From NCBI GenBank assembly GCA_029212365.1, contig JARGOC010000021.1, forward strand, positions 1 through 55,774: 55,774 bases of DNA, written 5' to 3'. The translations under genes were made by a program, and so were the position numbers. The notes under the pieces are model-generated. The model was not told the origin of the DNA, did no database searches, and saw only the letters and a list, made by a program, of their open reading frames with translations. Within the stretch, counting starts at the first letter, position 1, and every line of letters begins with the position of its first letter. Below, piece after piece: positions 55,586 to 55,774 of the stretch. The stretch is from Roseovarius sp. GTDB lineage: Bacteria; Pseudomonadota; Alphaproteobacteria; Rhodobacterales; Rhodobacteraceae.

Positions 55586-55774
55586 GCCGGTTAACAGCCG
55601 CTTTAGCGGCCCGGCCATCGTCAGCCCCTCCCTTGGGCTGGCGATATGTCTGAGCAAGGTGCTTCTTTCGCTCTTATGGGCGTATTTTGCGGGCATAAAG
55701 CACTCCGGAAATACCTGACGGATCGCCACCCCAGGGGCTGACGTTGACCTTCTGTTGCCAGGTCTATGCAAATG
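55586..55774. repeat. Structured intergenic repeat, copy 2, cut by the window edge
   Basis: GCCGGTTAACAG, hairpin 1 (GCCGC-TTTA-GCGGC, 55597-55610), hairpin 2 (same arms as copy 1, 55617-55645), and GGATCGCCACC at 55720. Offsets from the unit start match copy 1 within one base. Hairpin 1 differs in sequence but keeps pairing, so structure appears to matter. Short reading frames across it do not look like genes. Confidence 0.75.

Noticed and set aside
1..55774. CRISPR arrays, insertion sequences, prophage or integrative elements
   Set aside because: No regularly spaced repeats, transposase, integrase or phage structural genes were seen; the only phage-like genes are the endolysin and holin.

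Overview
This window looks like a chromosomal segment of a marine Rhodobacterales (Roseobacter-type) alphaproteobacterium. The evidence is moderately high GC, an alphaproteobacterial LexA operator (GAAC-N7-GAAC) in front of lexA, the split trpE / trpGDC-moaC-moeA-lexA arrangement, a B12-dependent ribonucleotide reductase, a fused indolepyruvate ferredoxin oxidoreductase and a form II cox-type hydroxylase. Almost all of it is densely packed housekeeping DNA. No insertion sequence, prophage, CRISPR array or rRNA gene was seen.

Layout. 1-6216 (minus): nrdJ, cut by the window edge, with an NrdR-like box and a long leader; tRNA-Pro; a DUF192 protein overlapping a two-domain cold-shock protein; pdxH. 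6438-21157 (mostly plus): fabI, a LysE exporter, gpt, an aminotransferase, a PpiD-like chaperone, trpE, a periplasmic rhodanese, an RluE-type pseudouridine synthase, a divergent polysaccharide deacetylase (minus), then trpG-trpD-trpC-moaC-moeA as a tightly coupled operon, and lexA. 21240-26124: comEC (minus), gltX and gltA. 26224-34135 (minus): acyltransferase, murI, argC, ccmE, an endolysin/holin pair, ccmF, ccmH and an enoyl-CoA hydratase. 34217-38712: indolepyruvate oxidoreductase divergent from a LysR regulator. 38980-41138 (minus): an M24 hydrolase coupled to a PLP-dependent lyase. 41358-44401: purL, bolA, a small ORF and a CGFS monothiol glutaredoxin. 44603-47043: a lower-GC patch with a WYL regulator divergent from an epoxide-hydrolase-like enzyme and a YdeI-like protein. 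47147-55336: a penicillin-acylase-family enzyme, a hydroxyisobutyrate-dehydrogenase-family enzyme, the coxS-coxL-coxM operon and an ArsR/AHSA1 pair. 55359 to the end: tandem structured intergenic repeats.

How genes work together. TrpE and TrpG form anthranilate synthase, followed by TrpD and TrpC. MoaC and MoeA act in molybdenum cofactor synthesis, which CoxL needs. CcmE, CcmF and CcmH form the heme-ligation branch of cytochrome c maturation. BolA and the CGFS glutaredoxin are a known Fe-S/iron partnership. The endolysin/holin pair within the ccm operon resembles the unlinked lysis module known for the Rhodobacter capsulatus gene transfer agent.

The most interesting signals are mainly regulatory: an ATTC-N8-GAAT site over the rhodanese promoter matching the sulfide/persulfide repressor SqrR/BigR; a hairpin hiding the coxS Shine-Dalgarno; strong dyads in the LysR, WYL and ArsR control regions; a small SD-led ORF between the LysR gene and the M24 hydrolase; and the tandem hairpin repeats at the right end. 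All calls come from reading the sequence; no database search was run.
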